Source: Bacillota bacterium (GTDB taxonomy: Bacteria; Bacillota; Clostridia; Lachnospirales; Lachnospiraceae). Taken from it: DNA of 64,000 nucleotides. A model generated the notes under the pieces. It did not search any database, had not been told where the DNA came from, and saw only the letters and a list, made by a program, of their open reading frames with translations. The position numbers were made by a program, and so were the translations under genes. The stretch covers positions 62,001 to 126,000 of the forward strand of contig JAEXOU010000012.1 of NCBI GenBank assembly GCA_023439125.1. Direction: 5' to 3'. Of this stretch, positions 35,835 to 44,489 are shown piece by piece. Numbering within the stretch: the stretch's first letter is position 1; the number at the start of each line of letters is the position of its first letter.

Positions 35835-35918
35835 ATATAAGTAACAATGCAATGGAAGGAATTGATTTTTATTTGTACTTTTTTGCCCTTACTTTCTAAT
35901 TGTGATTAAAATTTTAAA

Positions 35919-36662
35919 TTACTCCCATTTAAACTTTTTAATTCCAATGATTGTACAAATGATAGCAATGAGCAGCATAAGTACAACCGATAGGAAAACA
36001 TCACCGATTGGTAAACCAAGCGTAGTATTCTTAAGTATTTTTATTCCTTGCGTTAAAGGAAATACATTAACTACTTTTTGCATCATCTCTGGCATTACTT
36101 CATATGGTAACGTAGCACCTGAAAATACTAACATCGGAAAATATAGAATGCTAGCAATAATTCCTGCTGTCTTGGAATCTTTTGCAATTCCACCTACCAT
36201 CACTCCAATACTAAAGATTGAAATCATGACAAGCAACCATCCCAGTAAGAACAAGAGAATATTTCCGCGTACTTGAAATCCAAAGAATAAAACTGCAATA
36301 ATTAACAGACTTACGAGTGATACAGTTGCATAAACCACATACATCGTCACCTCTACAAGAATTATCTTCGCAGGATGAATCGGTGTGACATGATATCTTT
36401 TTAAAATCTGCTTCGAACGATAGTCTGAAATTACAAGAGGTAACCCCATGACACCTCCTGCACAAATTGCTATACTACAAAGAGCACCAAAGGATTGATC
36501 CAAAAAAGTATAGTCAGCACCTTCAAAAGCAGGTTTACTGCCAAACACAATTCCTAATATGATTAATATCACAATTGGCATTGCCACTGCAAAAATAATC
36601 ATATCCATCCCACGTAATGACATCTTTAACTCATTTTTTAATAACACTCTAAATGATTTCAT
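35919..36662 (-). CDS. ABC-2 type transporter permease (NodJ/DrrB-like)
   Basis: A 247-residue membrane protein with six predicted helices. The motif block SKTAGIIASILYFPMLVFSG, then ATLPYEVMPEMMQKV, is typical of ABC-2 drug or polysaccharide exporters. It overlaps the frameshifted ATPase gene by 14 bp and starts behind GAGGAGG. If the ATPase is truly broken the transporter would be inactive unless another ATPase substitutes. It is the last gene of a MerR-ATPase-permease group. Confidence 0.85.
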   Translation of the reverse strand: MKSFRVLLKNELKMSLRGMDMIIFAVAMPIVILIILGIVFGSKPAFEGADYTFLDQSFGALCSIAICAGGVMGLPLVISDYRSKQILKRYHVTPIHPAKIILVEVTMYVVYATVSLVSLLIIAVLFFGFQVRGNILLFLLGWLLVMISIFSIGVMVGGIAKDSKTAGIIASILYFPMLVFSGATLPYEVMPEMMQKVVNVFPLTQGIKILKNTTLGLPIGDVFLSVVLMLLIAIICTIIGIKKFKWE

Positions 36663-37379
36663 TCTCTACCTCCTCGTCTGTAAACCACAAATAAGCATCC
36701 TCAAATTTTTCTTGACCACTTTCTTTTTTTGCTAGATCCACTGTCCCATAAAATACAGTTTTCCCTTTCTTCAAAATCAGAATCTCATCGCATAATGCCT
36801 CGACCTCGTCCATAAAATGTGAAGTTAAAACAATTGATAAACCTTGTTCCTTCAACGAAGATAGTATTTTCCATACATCCCGTCTTGCTCTAGCATCCAA
36901 GCCTGTTGTTAGCTCATCCAAAAACACAAGTTTTGGATTTGGAATAAGTGCAAGTATAATAAATAGTTTTGTCTCTCACCACCTGATAACTCCTTGACAA
37001 AACTTTTCCTCTTATCACTGATTCCAAATTTCTCTAATAGAGTCCCATATTCTCTTGGTTGTTTATAAAGAGCTGCGGTTATTTCACATAGTTCCTCTAC
37101 CTTTATTAATTCCTGATATTTTGCATCTTGAAACTGTACCCCAACCTGTTCAAATAGCAATTTCTTATCCTTGATTGGATTCCTGTCAAGAACAGAAAGT
37201 TCTTTTACTTCGCATTTCTTCGTGCCTAATATACTTTCAATCGTGCTACTTTTACCAGACCCATTGGCTCCCAAGAGTCCAAATGTACTCCCTTCCTTAA
37301 CCTGAAAGCTTAAATCGTCAACTGCGATACAATTTCCATACCTTTTCGTAAGGTTTTTTACGATAACGATATCCTTCAT
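36649..37379 (-). pseudogene. ABC transporter ATP-binding protein, split by a one-base frameshift
   Basis: N-terminal part (37379 to about 36970) has Walker A GLLGANGSGKSS and signature LSGGERQ. The C-terminal part in another frame (about 36968 to 36649) has Walker B LVFLDELTTGLDA and the H-loop LTSHFMDEV. The break follows GGERQ in the tetra-A stretch CAAAAC; adding one A restores an ordinary sequence reading QKLFIILALIPNPKLVFLDE. So the reading is a 1-base deletion in a homopolymer: a real mutation, phase variation, programmed slippage or a sequencing error. The ATG at 37379 has AGGAGG upstream. Partners are the MerR regulator upstream and the permease downstream. Confidence 0.85.
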
Positions 37380-37468
37380 TTTCATCCTCCTAATTCTCAT
37401 TCTCATAACCTTGCTTTGTGCCAAATGACGTCAGACTTCAGACTTTTGACACCTGATACAAAATAAAA

Positions 37469-37496
37469 ATAACACCAGTTAAAAGTCTGGTGTTAT
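37469..37496 (-). terminator. Intrinsic terminator after the MerR gene
   Basis: Stem ATAACACCAG / CTGGTGTTAT with an 8-base loop, followed on the minus strand by ATTTTTATTTT. It lies between the MerR gene and the ABC genes, so the ABC genes have either read-through or their own promoter. Confidence 0.8.
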
Positions 37497-38251
37497 AATG
37501 GAGGGTTTGAATATTTATTTTTCATCTCAATAAGTAACTTCTGTACTTCCTCTGCGTTTTCTTTTGCAGTCTTTAACGACTCAATCAATCGATCACACAC
37601 ATCTATAATTTCTTCATCCTCACTTGGAGTATTTAATATTTCCATCGCAGTTACATTATCTACTTTAGCATCTAAAGCATTCAACATCCTTAATATTGCT
37701 ACTAGTGAATAGTTCGCACATCTAAGAGAACGAATTACTTTTAGGCGGTTGATATCTTTAGAATTATAAATTCGATAACCATTTGCTTTCCGTTTTACTT
37801 TTAGTAAACCGTTCATTTCCCAATTTCGAATGGTATCTATTGTAATTCCTAATTCCTGAGCCGCCTCTGCGCGTTTTAACAGTTTGTTCTCCGTCTGTAT
37901 CTTACTATAAAATAACTCATTCGTTATTTGAGCAGCTTCAATTGCGTGTTGAATCTCGTTTTCTGCAGTCTTTATATATTGTTTTGTACAGACAATTGCT
38001 TCGTCAAATTGATATTTCGCTGCGTATTTTACTGCCGCAATTATTTTTTTCCGAAGTCCCGCTTGTATTACTGGAATTTGGAATGCCTTCTTCACCAAAT
38101 GAAACTGATCAATATGAATATCTGTAAAAATACGATATCCATTCTTCTTTCTTTCTGGAACTTGGAGCAATTCCCACTCTTCATACATCCTAACTGTATT
38201 CGGATGCACACCTACTATCTTTGCTATCTGACTTGTTGAATATGTTTTCAT
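37493..38251 (-). CDS. Tandem MerR-family transcriptional regulator
   Basis: A 252-residue protein with two MerR DNA-binding domains. One is at 1-70 (YSTSQIAKIVGVHPNTVRMY, then KKNGYRIFTDIHIDQ). The second is at about 120-190 (KRAEAAQELGITIDTIRNWE, then KANGYRIYNSKDINRLK), ending with a coiled-coil-like dimer helix. The layout of two HTH wings in one chain is unusual compared with ordinary MerR dimers. It is encoded just upstream of the ABC ATPase/permease, so an efflux regulator role is inferred; the ligand is unknown. Start preceded by GGAAGG. Confidence 0.85.
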   Translation of the reverse strand: MKTYSTSQIAKIVGVHPNTVRMYEEWELLQVPERKKNGYRIFTDIHIDQFHLVKKAFQIPVIQAGLRKKIIAAVKYAAKYQFDEAIVCTKQYIKTAENEIQHAIEAAQITNELFYSKIQTENKLLKRAEAAQELGITIDTIRNWEMNGLLKVKRKANGYRIYNSKDINRLKVIRSLRCANYSLVAILRMLNALDAKVDNVTAMEILNTPSEDEEIIDVCDRLIESLKTAKENAEEVQKLLIEMKNKYSNPPL

Positions 38252-38375
38252 ATTTTTTTACCTTCCATCGTATGATACAACTTGTGTAATAAGTTTTGTA
38301 TTATTAATATGTAACGGTTTGCTTCATCCCTAACATAACAATATCCATTGGTACTTTGACCTATCTTAATAACAT

Positions 38376-38404
38376 AAAAGCTACAGATTTTCACTGCAGC
38401 TTTT
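38376..38404 (-). terminator. Hairpin after the MFS gene
   Basis: AAAAGCTGCAGTGAAAATCT and the following GTAGCTTTT on the minus strand form a stem of about 11 bp ending in a short T run, 21 bp after the MFS stop. Confidence 0.7.
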
Positions 38405-38425
38405 GTTCTTTCTATGTTCTATACA

Positions 38426-39754
38426 CTAAGATTCCTCAAATCGATATTTCTTTAATAATTTACAAAACACAATACATATAGTACCGCCTGCTAAACCAAG
38501 AACTAGCATCATAACAGCAGCACCAGATCCTTTACCAGTTCCAAATAAGTTGGTTAACAACTGATTGTCTTGTGCACCAATCATCATTGGTTCGAAGACC
38601 TCATCTACAAGTAGACCACCGAGAAAAAATCCAATTGGTATCGTAAAAAATTGCAGTGAATTTCGACAAGCATATACACGCCCTTGCATTTCCAATGGTA
38701 CCGTTGTTCTGAATATTACATCATAATTTGCACTCATAATTGGTACAACAAACCATCCAAGAAACTGTCCAATATACCATAATTCTGGCGTTCTAGTAAA
38801 TGCTAGAAGAAAGTTTTCTATCGTTAAAGAAAATAACATCGTACCTGTAATGACACGCATACGGTTCTTGGGTTTTGGAAGGATTGTCACTACTAGACTG
38901 CCCAGCAACGTAGCAATACCAGCACATGAAGTTACAATTCCTAGTACCTTTTGTCCGCCATTCTCCCTTGAAAGTACATACGCAGGTAACGTAGCATCAA
39001 ATGCAGATGCCACTAAATTCACACCAGCCAAGAATAAAATCATATACAGGATCATTGGATTCTTCTTTAAATAGTGAAGGCCCGCTTTTGAAGCTTCTAA
39101 AACAGATTCTTTTTTTATAGATGCATTTTCTCTTCTATCTTCTTTATTTAACTTAGGTAGTTTTACAAAAAAGAGTAACGTAAAAAAGGCAATTACAAAG
39201 GTACACAAATCTACAATAATAACACCATCCATTCCTGCTACCGCAAATAATGCTGTTGCTATCATAGGATGTAAGATTGTAGTAAGAGACTGCGAAAACG
39301 AACATAATCCACTTGTTCTTTGATACTGATCCTTAGGTGTAATTAATGTCATCGCCACATCTGAGGCAGGTCTTTGAATTGTATTCATTAATCCACTAAC
39401 TGCATTTAATAGATACATATGTATTGGGCTCAAAACCCCCGTCTTTAGTAGCACAAATACGGTGATCGTAGAACATGCTGCAAAGAGATCACTAAAAAGC
39501 ATAACTTTCTTTTTATCCCATCGATCACTTAATGCACCAGCAAAAATACTCATAAGCACATATGGTGCATAAGAACAGATGGATAAGAGTGCTGTCTGCA
39601 ATGCTGAACCCGTCTTTTCATATAACCACAACGTAAGTGCAAAATTGGTCATTGCACTTCCCAATTGTGATAATGATTGTGTACTCCATAACACATAAAA
39701 TGTTTTTAACTTACTTGATTTAACTTTACTTATTTTTTCATTCTTATGATTCAT
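38426..39754 (-). CDS. MFS efflux transporter (macrolide/siderophore-exporter-like)
   Basis: A 442-residue, 12-helix transporter of the MFS_3-type group, which includes Mef macrolide pumps and EntS-like exporters. Seen: FYVLWSTQSLSQLGSAMTNF, the loop 2-3 motif GALSDRWDKKKVM, and a cytosolic middle loop KLNKEDRRENAS. It exports small molecules by proton antiport. Upstream are a promoter (39902-39930), a 12-codon leader peptide (39837-39875) and mutually exclusive hairpins, so inducible expression by ribosome stalling, as for antibiotic-resistance genes, is likely (inference). Ribosome site AAAGGAG at 39765-39771. Confidence 0.88.
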   Translation of the reverse strand: MNHKNEKISKVKSSKLKTFYVLWSTQSLSQLGSAMTNFALTLWLYEKTGSALQTALLSICSYAPYVLMSIFAGALSDRWDKKKVMLFSDLFAACSTITVFVLLKTGVLSPIHMYLLNAVSGLMNTIQRPASDVAMTLITPKDQYQRTSGLCSFSQSLTTILHPMIATALFAVAGMDGVIIVDLCTFVIAFFTLLFFVKLPKLNKEDRRENASIKKESVLEASKAGLHYLKKNPMILYMILFLAGVNLVASAFDATLPAYVLSRENGGQKVLGIVTSCAGIATLLGSLVVTILPKPKNRMRVITGTMLFSLTIENFLLAFTRTPELWYIGQFLGWFVVPIMSANYDVIFRTTVPLEMQGRVYACRNSLQFFTIPIGFFLGGLLVDEVFEPMMIGAQDNQLLTNLFGTGKGSGAAVMMLVLGLAGGTICIVFCKLLKKYRFEES

Positions 39755-39795
39755 TCTAACTTTGCTCCTTTGATTTATTAACTATGTCATCAAAA

Positions 39796-39853
39796 TGCAA
39801 AGTTCGAGGATATACTCATTCCTCCATGCAATATCCTCAACCTTTGCATGGAG
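39796..39853 (-). promoter_or_regulatory. Alternative stem-loops of an attenuator upstream of the MFS gene
   Basis: Two stems share one strand. Stem 1: CTCCATGCAA (39844-39853, inside the leader peptide) with TTGCATGGAG (39822-39831), 10 bp. Stem 2: TGCAAAGGTTGAGGATAT (39831-39848) with 39796-39813, about 15 of 18 pairs. Both cannot form together. A ribosome stalled on the leader would cover the first strand and switch the fold. Confidence 0.7.
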
Positions 39854-39875
39854 CTGTTGCAATCATCAATTTCAT
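39837..39875 (-). CDS. Leader peptide MKLMIATAPCKG for the MFS efflux gene
   Basis: A 12-codon frame ending in TGA, with a strong GGAGG eight bases before its ATG and a consensus promoter just upstream. It precedes the transporter start by about 82 nt and its last codons lie in the base-paired region at 39796-39853. This matches the layout of translation- or transcription-attenuation leaders of erm, msr and mef genes (established for those). The inducer is unknown; the Ala-Pro-Cys-Lys end may be the stall site. Confidence 0.65.
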   Translation of the reverse strand: MKLMIATAPCKG

Positions 39876-39901
39876 AGTTCTATCCTCCTACTCTTCAGTA
39901 C

Positions 39902-39930
39902 GTATTAATATATTTTACCATATTTGTCAA
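39902..39930 (-). promoter_or_regulatory. Promoter of the leader peptide-MFS transcript
   Basis: Minus strand TTGACA (39925-39930), 17-bp spacer, TAATAC (39902-39907). Transcription would start around 39895, leaving only about 20 nt before the leader-peptide start codon. Confidence 0.7.
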
Positions 39931-40020
39931 CATTATGCTTCTGGTACTTATCCGACATATGCCTCTCATGCTTAATCGACAAAAACACATTAAGAATTTC
40001 TCGATGGATTCCTTCAAAAT

Positions 40021-40812
40021 CTAACTACTTGCACTATTATAATGCTTTATTCCCATTTTCCAAAATACTCGCATGAATACGGTAAATATAACAATTATGA
40101 TACACCCATAGACTACTTCATTTACGGTGCAGGTACCTGCTAATACTTTCGTTGGTACAGTAGCCATAATACCATACGGCAAGATAATATAAAACAATAC
40201 CTTAAAGCCTCCGTACATTACCGTTCCAGGCAACTTCATACATAACTCAAGTCCTGTCTCTTCAATTTGAATAATACTATTTGTTGAAATAGTAAAAAAT
40301 GATATCGTTCGAATGATTACCTCCAAATCATAATACAAAATCAACATTCCAATCATTAATAAAATGTAACAGACACCATTGAAAACTGATATTTGTAATT
40401 GATTGATTCCAGCTCCATATACAATTAAGAATAAACTAAAGATAGCCAATGGAATTGAGCCTGGATTAATACTTTCAAAGGAGATGTGAAATAAAGCATC
40501 TACTGGTTTTGTTAAGTATAAATCCATTGCTCCACTTTGTATCTTTTGTGGAATCGAATTAACCCCAAAAAAGTAAACGATCATATTAATGGCGTTTAAC
40601 ATAGAAAACGTTCCAATAAACATAATCATTTCCCCACGGTTTAATCCACCAATGACATCTACATGAGAATAAACTGCTTCAAAGACAAGTAATTGTATGA
40701 GAAACATACTTCCATCCACAAAGAATGGTCCAAAAAAGCCAAGTCGAAACATCATTAATTTTGACATACGTAATCTTACTAACTCTTTAAAAACTGCAAT
40801 ATTATGATTCAT
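40021..40812 (-). CDS. ABC-2 family permease subunit (DUF990-like), second of pair
   Basis: A 263-residue membrane protein with about six helices. It has the family-type segment QSGAMDLYLTKPVDALFH, also seen in a weaker form in its neighbour (RNGTFSKYMTMPIRLQTY), so the two permeases are paralogues likely forming a heterodimer. ATG at 40812 behind AGAGGG is preferred to a longer frame overlapping the previous gene. Last gene of the ATPase-permease-permease operon; exported substrate unknown. Confidence 0.82.
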   Translation of the reverse strand: MNHNIAVFKELVRLRMSKLMMFRLGFFGPFFVDGSMFLIQLLVFEAVYSHVDVIGGLNRGEMIMFIGTFSMLNAINMIVYFFGVNSIPQKIQSGAMDLYLTKPVDALFHISFESINPGSIPLAIFSLFLIVYGAGINQLQISVFNGVCYILLMIGMLILYYDLEVIIRTISFFTISTNSIIQIEETGLELCMKLPGTVMYGGFKVLFYIILPYGIMATVPTKVLAGTCTVNEVVYGCIIIVIFTVFMRVFWKMGIKHYNSASS

Positions 40813-40831
40813 TTCATCCCTCTTTCCATCT

Positions 40832-41626
40832 TCACATTCCTGCACCATCAAACTGAATTCGATACTTCTGGTAGGCACATTGATTTAATATTCGGAATGC
40901 AATCGCCCAACAAGAAATAATAATAATTCCAAGAAGTGCCTCGGATTCGCATCTTCCTATCAGTAACATGGATGGTAAATACGTTACATAATAAAACGGC
41001 AAGCATTTCAGTAATCGAATAACAGCATCAGGAAATAAAGCGAGTGGAACAATTCCACCTGTCACAAATACAATCAAATTATTCTTAATCATCAAAAATG
41101 TGCCAATCTCCAAGTACTTAAAACTTAAGATACCAAGATAAATATTTAGTTGTAACATAAAATACAGCCCAACTAGAATCATAATGATAGAGCTAAAAAT
41201 CATTAGAGGATTGCTCGTAAATACAAAGTCAACTTGGAAAATCAGGGTCCATACTAGGGCTGATATCAAGTCAAATCCAAGGTAAAATAGTATACTACCC
41301 AGTTCCATAAACAAAAAGTAAGTCTGCAATCGTATTGGCATTGTCATATATTTCGAAAACGTACCATTGCGAACCGAGTTCGACAACTCGTTACTAACTT
41401 TGGCAGACATATCAATCTGCGATAAAAAGGAGCTTATGATGTAATAAGATAACATACTAGAAAAAGTAAAATCAGAAACTTCACTCTTACCTGCAAAAAT
41501 TGCTCCCCATAACAGGTATGCAAATATTATTTTTGTGATTGAAAACACCATAGTTAAAGTGGCATCTGTTCTCCATACAAGCTCTGAACGTAAATATACA
41601 CTAATTACTTGGAGATACTTTCGCAT
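40832..41626 (-). CDS. ABC-2 family permease subunit (DUF990-like), first of pair
   Basis: A 264-residue, roughly six-helix membrane protein (YLQVISVYLRSELVWRTDA at the start, RNGTFSKYMTMPIRLQTY in a cytoplasmic loop). It overlaps the ATPase gene by 22 bp and starts with ATG at 41626, nine bases after GGGAGG. Together with the downstream permease and the upstream DrrA-like ATPase it forms a complete exporter of the type sometimes linked to antibiotic or viologen export. Confidence 0.82.
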   Translation of the reverse strand: MRKYLQVISVYLRSELVWRTDATLTMVFSITKIIFAYLLWGAIFAGKSEVSDFTFSSMLSYYIISSFLSQIDMSAKVSNELSNSVRNGTFSKYMTMPIRLQTYFLFMELGSILFYLGFDLISALVWTLIFQVDFVFTSNPLMIFSSIIMILVGLYFMLQLNIYLGILSFKYLEIGTFLMIKNNLIVFVTGGIVPLALFPDAVIRLLKCLPFYYVTYLPSMLLIGRCESEALLGIIIISCWAIAFRILNQCAYQKYRIQFDGAGM

Positions 41627-42621
41627 GCGCAAACACCTCCCAACTGCTCTACTTTACTTTGATAGATACGTTCTACAACGGTTCCGATTTCCTCATCTTC
41701 TACTAAAACATCGAGAGGCATCTGCGATTTCATAATTTGCTCTAGGATATCCGATGCAATTTCTTTGCTAACTTCTAAACTCAACTTATCTTGTGTATGC
41801 TCAATGACTTTACATTTTTCCGGCACCAAAACCTCTTTCGCATTATGAAAGGAAAAAGTTAACCGTTTACTTTTCTGAAACTTATTAAATAGCTCATCTG
41901 TACTACCATCGTAAATCTTATTGCCATGATTAACTACAACTGCACGATTGCATAAAAGCTTAATATCCTCCATATAGTGGGATGTTAGAAGTATTGTCGT
42001 TCCTCGTTCTTCATTTACTTCCTTTAAAAAATGACGAATTTGCTTACTTGCAATTGCATCCAATCCTATGGTTGGTTCATCTAAAAATAATATCTTTGGA
42101 TTATGTAATAGTGCAACCATCAACTCCATCTTCATACGCTCACCTAAAGATAGCGTTCTGACTTGCACATCTAATAATTCTTTTACCCCAAATAAATAGG
42201 TAAAATAGTCTTTGCTTTCTTCATACTTTTTCTGTGATATCCCATAAATTTCTTTATATAGTTTCAACATATCAGCAGTCGTTAAGTCAAAGAATAGCTG
42301 ACTCTTTTGTCCCATTACGATTGCGTATTGTTTCTTTAGCTCATTCTGTAATTTATTCGGATAGAACCCTAATACACTAATTTCTCCCTCTGTTGGTGCA
42401 ATAATTCCAGTGAGTAACTTCATTAGTGTCGTTTTTCCGGCACCATTCGGGCCGATTAACCCTACAAATTCTCCCTCAGATACTGTAAAATCAATGCTGT
42501 TCACTGCCTTCTTTGTCTCATACTCCCGGTGAAATAAACCTTGGATACTACCCCTGATTCCCTCTCTTTTCTTGTATCTTCGATATTCTTTTGTCAATTG
42601 TCTTGTTTCAATAACGTTCAT
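41605..42621 (-). CDS. ABC transporter ATP-binding protein for DUF990-like exporter
   Basis: Walker A GPNGAGKTT, signature LSLGERMKMEL, Walker B ILFLDEPTIGLDA and H-loop LLTSHYMED are all intact in 338 residues. The N-terminal extension EYRRYKKREGIRGSIQGLFH before the nucleotide-binding core is typical of ATPases paired with DUF990 permeases. ATG at 42621 follows TAGGAGAG. A hairpin with nine T lies in its leader, about 25 bp upstream, suggesting attenuation. Confidence 0.92.
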   Translation of the reverse strand: MNVIETRQLTKEYRRYKKREGIRGSIQGLFHREYETKKAVNSIDFTVSEGEFVGLIGPNGAGKTTLMKLLTGIIAPTEGEISVLGFYPNKLQNELKKQYAIVMGQKSQLFFDLTTADMLKLYKEIYGISQKKYEESKDYFTYLFGVKELLDVQVRTLSLGERMKMELMVALLHNPKILFLDEPTIGLDAIASKQIRHFLKEVNEERGTTILLTSHYMEDIKLLCNRAVVVNHGNKIYDGSTDELFNKFQKSKRLTFSFHNAKEVLVPEKCKVIEHTQDKLSLEVSKEIASDILEQIMKSQMPLDVLVEDEEIGTVVERIYQSKVEQLGGVCACESISK

Positions 42622-42661
42622 GTTCTCTCCTATCCGCATCCACTTATGCTAAAAAAGTCAA

Positions 42662-42698
42662 AAAAAAACCCTAGTGTCGTCATACAGATAACGCCACT
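42662..42698 (-). terminator. Possible attenuator in the leader of the ABC exporter operon
   Basis: Minus strand: AGTGGCGT / ACGACACT (8 bp, one mismatch) with a 10-base loop, then AGGG and nine T. It lies upstream of, not after, the ATPase gene, so it would stop transcripts before the coding region unless antiterminated. Confidence 0.5.
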
Positions 42699-42702
42699 TG
42701 AG

Positions 42703-42789
42703 TTATACATAATTAGTTGATGGCAACAAAAAAAGTACCTTTGTGAACTTTTTCCTTGTCATGAAGAAGAGAATAATGAAAACCATCAT
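42703..42789 (-). CDS. Possible 28-codon leader peptide upstream of the ABC exporter
   Basis: Frame opening MMVFIILFFMTRKKF and ending PSTNYV. Its stop is 5 bp before the attenuator hairpin. The ribosome site is weak (TTGGA). The position resembles bmrB-type leaders of antibiotic-induced ABC exporters, but coding potential is not otherwise supported. Confidence 0.3.
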   Translation of the reverse strand: MMVFIILFFMTRKKFTKVLFLLPSTNYV

Positions 42790-43033
42790 TCCAACATTAT
42801 TTTTTATGTATGCCTATCGATAAGCTATTATCTGCAAAATAAACGAACTGATATAAGGTCATAAATATGGTAATGCAACATTTATGTCCGATCGAATACA
42901 ATTCACTCTTTACTTATTTACAGAAACACTTAACAAATAGACACCTCTTTTATTTTTTATTTAACTTTATTATATATCCATTTCTTTTTTTGTCAACCTT
43001 CCTTATCCATTAAATTCAAATTCCATTAATACA

Positions 43034-43062
43034 TTGACATTTATCTATATACGGCATATAAT
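43034..43062 (+). promoter_or_regulatory. Consensus promoter of the ArsR operon
   Basis: Perfect TTGACA (43034-43039), 17-bp spacer, perfect TATAAT (43057-43062), 23 bp before the ArsR start. The segment TATATACGGCATATA overlapping the -10 is partly palindromic and could be the ArsR operator. Confidence 0.8.
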
Positions 43063-43085
43063 ATTGTAAAACATGGAGGTAATAT

Positions 43086-43385
43086 ATGGCAATTAACTCA
43101 AGAAAAACCGCAAATATATTTAAAGCTTTTTGTGATGAAAATCGAATTAAAATTCTTCAGATTCTCTGCTCTGGAGAACAATGTGCATGTAAATTGTTAG
43201 TAGCTTTAAAAGTTACTCAACCAACTTTATCGCATCATATGAAAATTCTTGTGGATTCAGGGGTTGTTGTAGGGCGCAAAGAGGGAACTTGGATGCACTA
43301 TTCCATTTCCAAAGAAGGAGTTACGCTGGTTCATCAAATGTTAAGCGAGATAACAAACATATCATACGAAACAAAAGATAATTAG
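43086..43385 (+). CDS. ArsR/SmtB-family metalloregulator
   Basis: A 99-residue winged-helix repressor: FKAFCDENRIKILQIL, GEQCACKLLVALKVTQPTLS (recognition helix) and SHHMKILVDSGVV. The CxC pair in EQCACK resembles the ELCVC arsenic(III)/metal-sensing motif of ArsR, and a further Cys lies in FKAFCDE. It is first in a plus-strand operon with a permease and two cysteine-rich proteins, and sits at a consensus promoter it probably represses until metalloid binds. Start behind ATGGAGG. Confidence 0.9.
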   Translation: MAINSRKTANIFKAFCDENRIKILQILCSGEQCACKLLVALKVTQPTLSHHMKILVDSGVVVGRKEGTWMHYSISKEGVTLVHQMLSEITNISYETKDN

Positions 43386-43475
43386 TCATGTCATTGATAA
43401 TTATGCAATGACATTATTATTATCCAATATATAGATATATTTGAATATTTAAAAGTATAAATTGGAGATGAAAAC

Positions 43476-44489
43476 ATGAATACATCAAACACAGTATGGG
43501 AGTTCTTCCAAAATGAAGTTTTAGCAATGAAGTGGTTAAACAGGTTATTAGGTAACTTGTTCGATAACTTAGGAATCAGTACTTCTAGTAAACTTGGTGG
43601 AAGTCTACAGTTTTTTTTCTATGATGTCATTAAGATTATGATATTACTTGGAGTTTTAATCTTAATCATTTCATACATACAAAGCTACTTTCCACCAGAA
43701 AGAACAAAAGCAATTCTAGGTAGATTTCATGGTGTTGGTGCAAATATAATTGCTGCACTTCTTGGAACAGTAACTCCATTTTGTTCCTGCTCCTCTATCC
43801 CGTTGTTCATTGGTTTTACGAGTGCTGGCCTTCCCCTAGGTGTGACATTTTCATTTCTGATTTCATCACCTATGGTAGATTTAGGTTCTCTTGTTCTGCT
43901 GATGAGCATATTCGGGTGGAAAGTTGGAGTACTATATGTCATTCTTGGTTTAATCATTGCTGTTGTAGGTGGCACACTTATTGAGAAATTGCATTTAGAA
44001 CATCAGGTAGAAGAATTTATACGAAATGGAAGTCATATCAATATTCCTCAGGAAGAATTACACTTTAAGCAGCGAATCCGATATGCTTGGCATCAAGTGA
44101 TTTCTACTGTAAAAAAGGTAGCACCTTATATCCTAATTGGTGTTAGTATTGGAGCTTTTATTCACAATTGGATTCCAAAAGATTTTATAGTACATCTATT
44201 AGGAACTGGTAACCCATTCGGAGTTATCATCGCAACAATTGCAGGTGTGCCTATGTATGCAGATATCTTTGGTACGATACCGATTGCAGAGGCTTTGCTC
44301 GCAAAGGGGGCTCAACTCGGAGTTGTACTCTCCTTTATGATGGGTGTTACTACACTATCATTACCGTCAATCGTTATGCTCCGTAAAGCAGTTAAACCAA
44401 AATTACTTGGTATCTTTGTTGCCATTTGTACTATCGGAATTATGATTGTTGGATATATATTTAATGCAATACAATATATGTTGCTTTAA
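43476..44489 (+). CDS. ArsP-like (DUF318) permease
   Basis: A 337-residue membrane protein with about eight helices. It has the family motif TPFCSCSSIPLFIGFTSAGL (residues about 105-124) containing the CxC pair, and the repeat-like segment GVPMYADIFGTIPIAEALL. Relatives export trivalent methylarsenicals (ArsP) or other soft-metal species. The preceding ArsR gene and following redox proteins support a metalloid or thiol-linked efflux role. Start behind TTGGAGATG. Confidence 0.87.
   Translation: MNTSNTVWEFFQNEVLAMKWLNRLLGNLFDNLGISTSSKLGGSLQFFFYDVIKIMILLGVLILIISYIQSYFPPERTKAILGRFHGVGANIIAALLGTVTPFCSCSSIPLFIGFTSAGLPLGVTFSFLISSPMVDLGSLVLLMSIFGWKVGVLYVILGLIIAVVGGTLIEKLHLEHQVEEFIRNGSHINIPQEELHFKQRIRYAWHQVISTVKKVAPYILIGVSIGAFIHNWIPKDFIVHLLGTGNPFGVIIATIAGVPMYADIFGTIPIAEALLAKGAQLGVVLSFMMGVTTLSLPSIVMLRKAVKPKLLGIFVAICTIGIMIVGYIFNAIQYMLL

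Larger units (their letters stand above)
42640..43085. other. 446-bp divergent regulatory region
   Basis: Separates the ABC exporter operon (minus) from the ArsR operon (plus). Minus side: possible promoter TTGCAT-17-TATATC near 42850-42880, a possible 28-codon leader frame (42703-42789), and a hairpin with nine following T (42662-42698). Plus side: a consensus promoter at 43034-43062. AT-rich, with no other feature recognised. Confidence 0.5.

Noticed and set aside
35324..35899. Open frame of 191 codons on the plus strand
   Set aside because: Lies antisense to the clearly recognised GH120 gene and its promoter, with no ribosome site and no recognisable domain; a shadow frame.
39784..39975. 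Plus-strand 63-codon frame antisense to the MFS leader region
   Set aside because: No ribosome site; the sequence is explained by the minus-strand promoter, leader peptide and hairpins.
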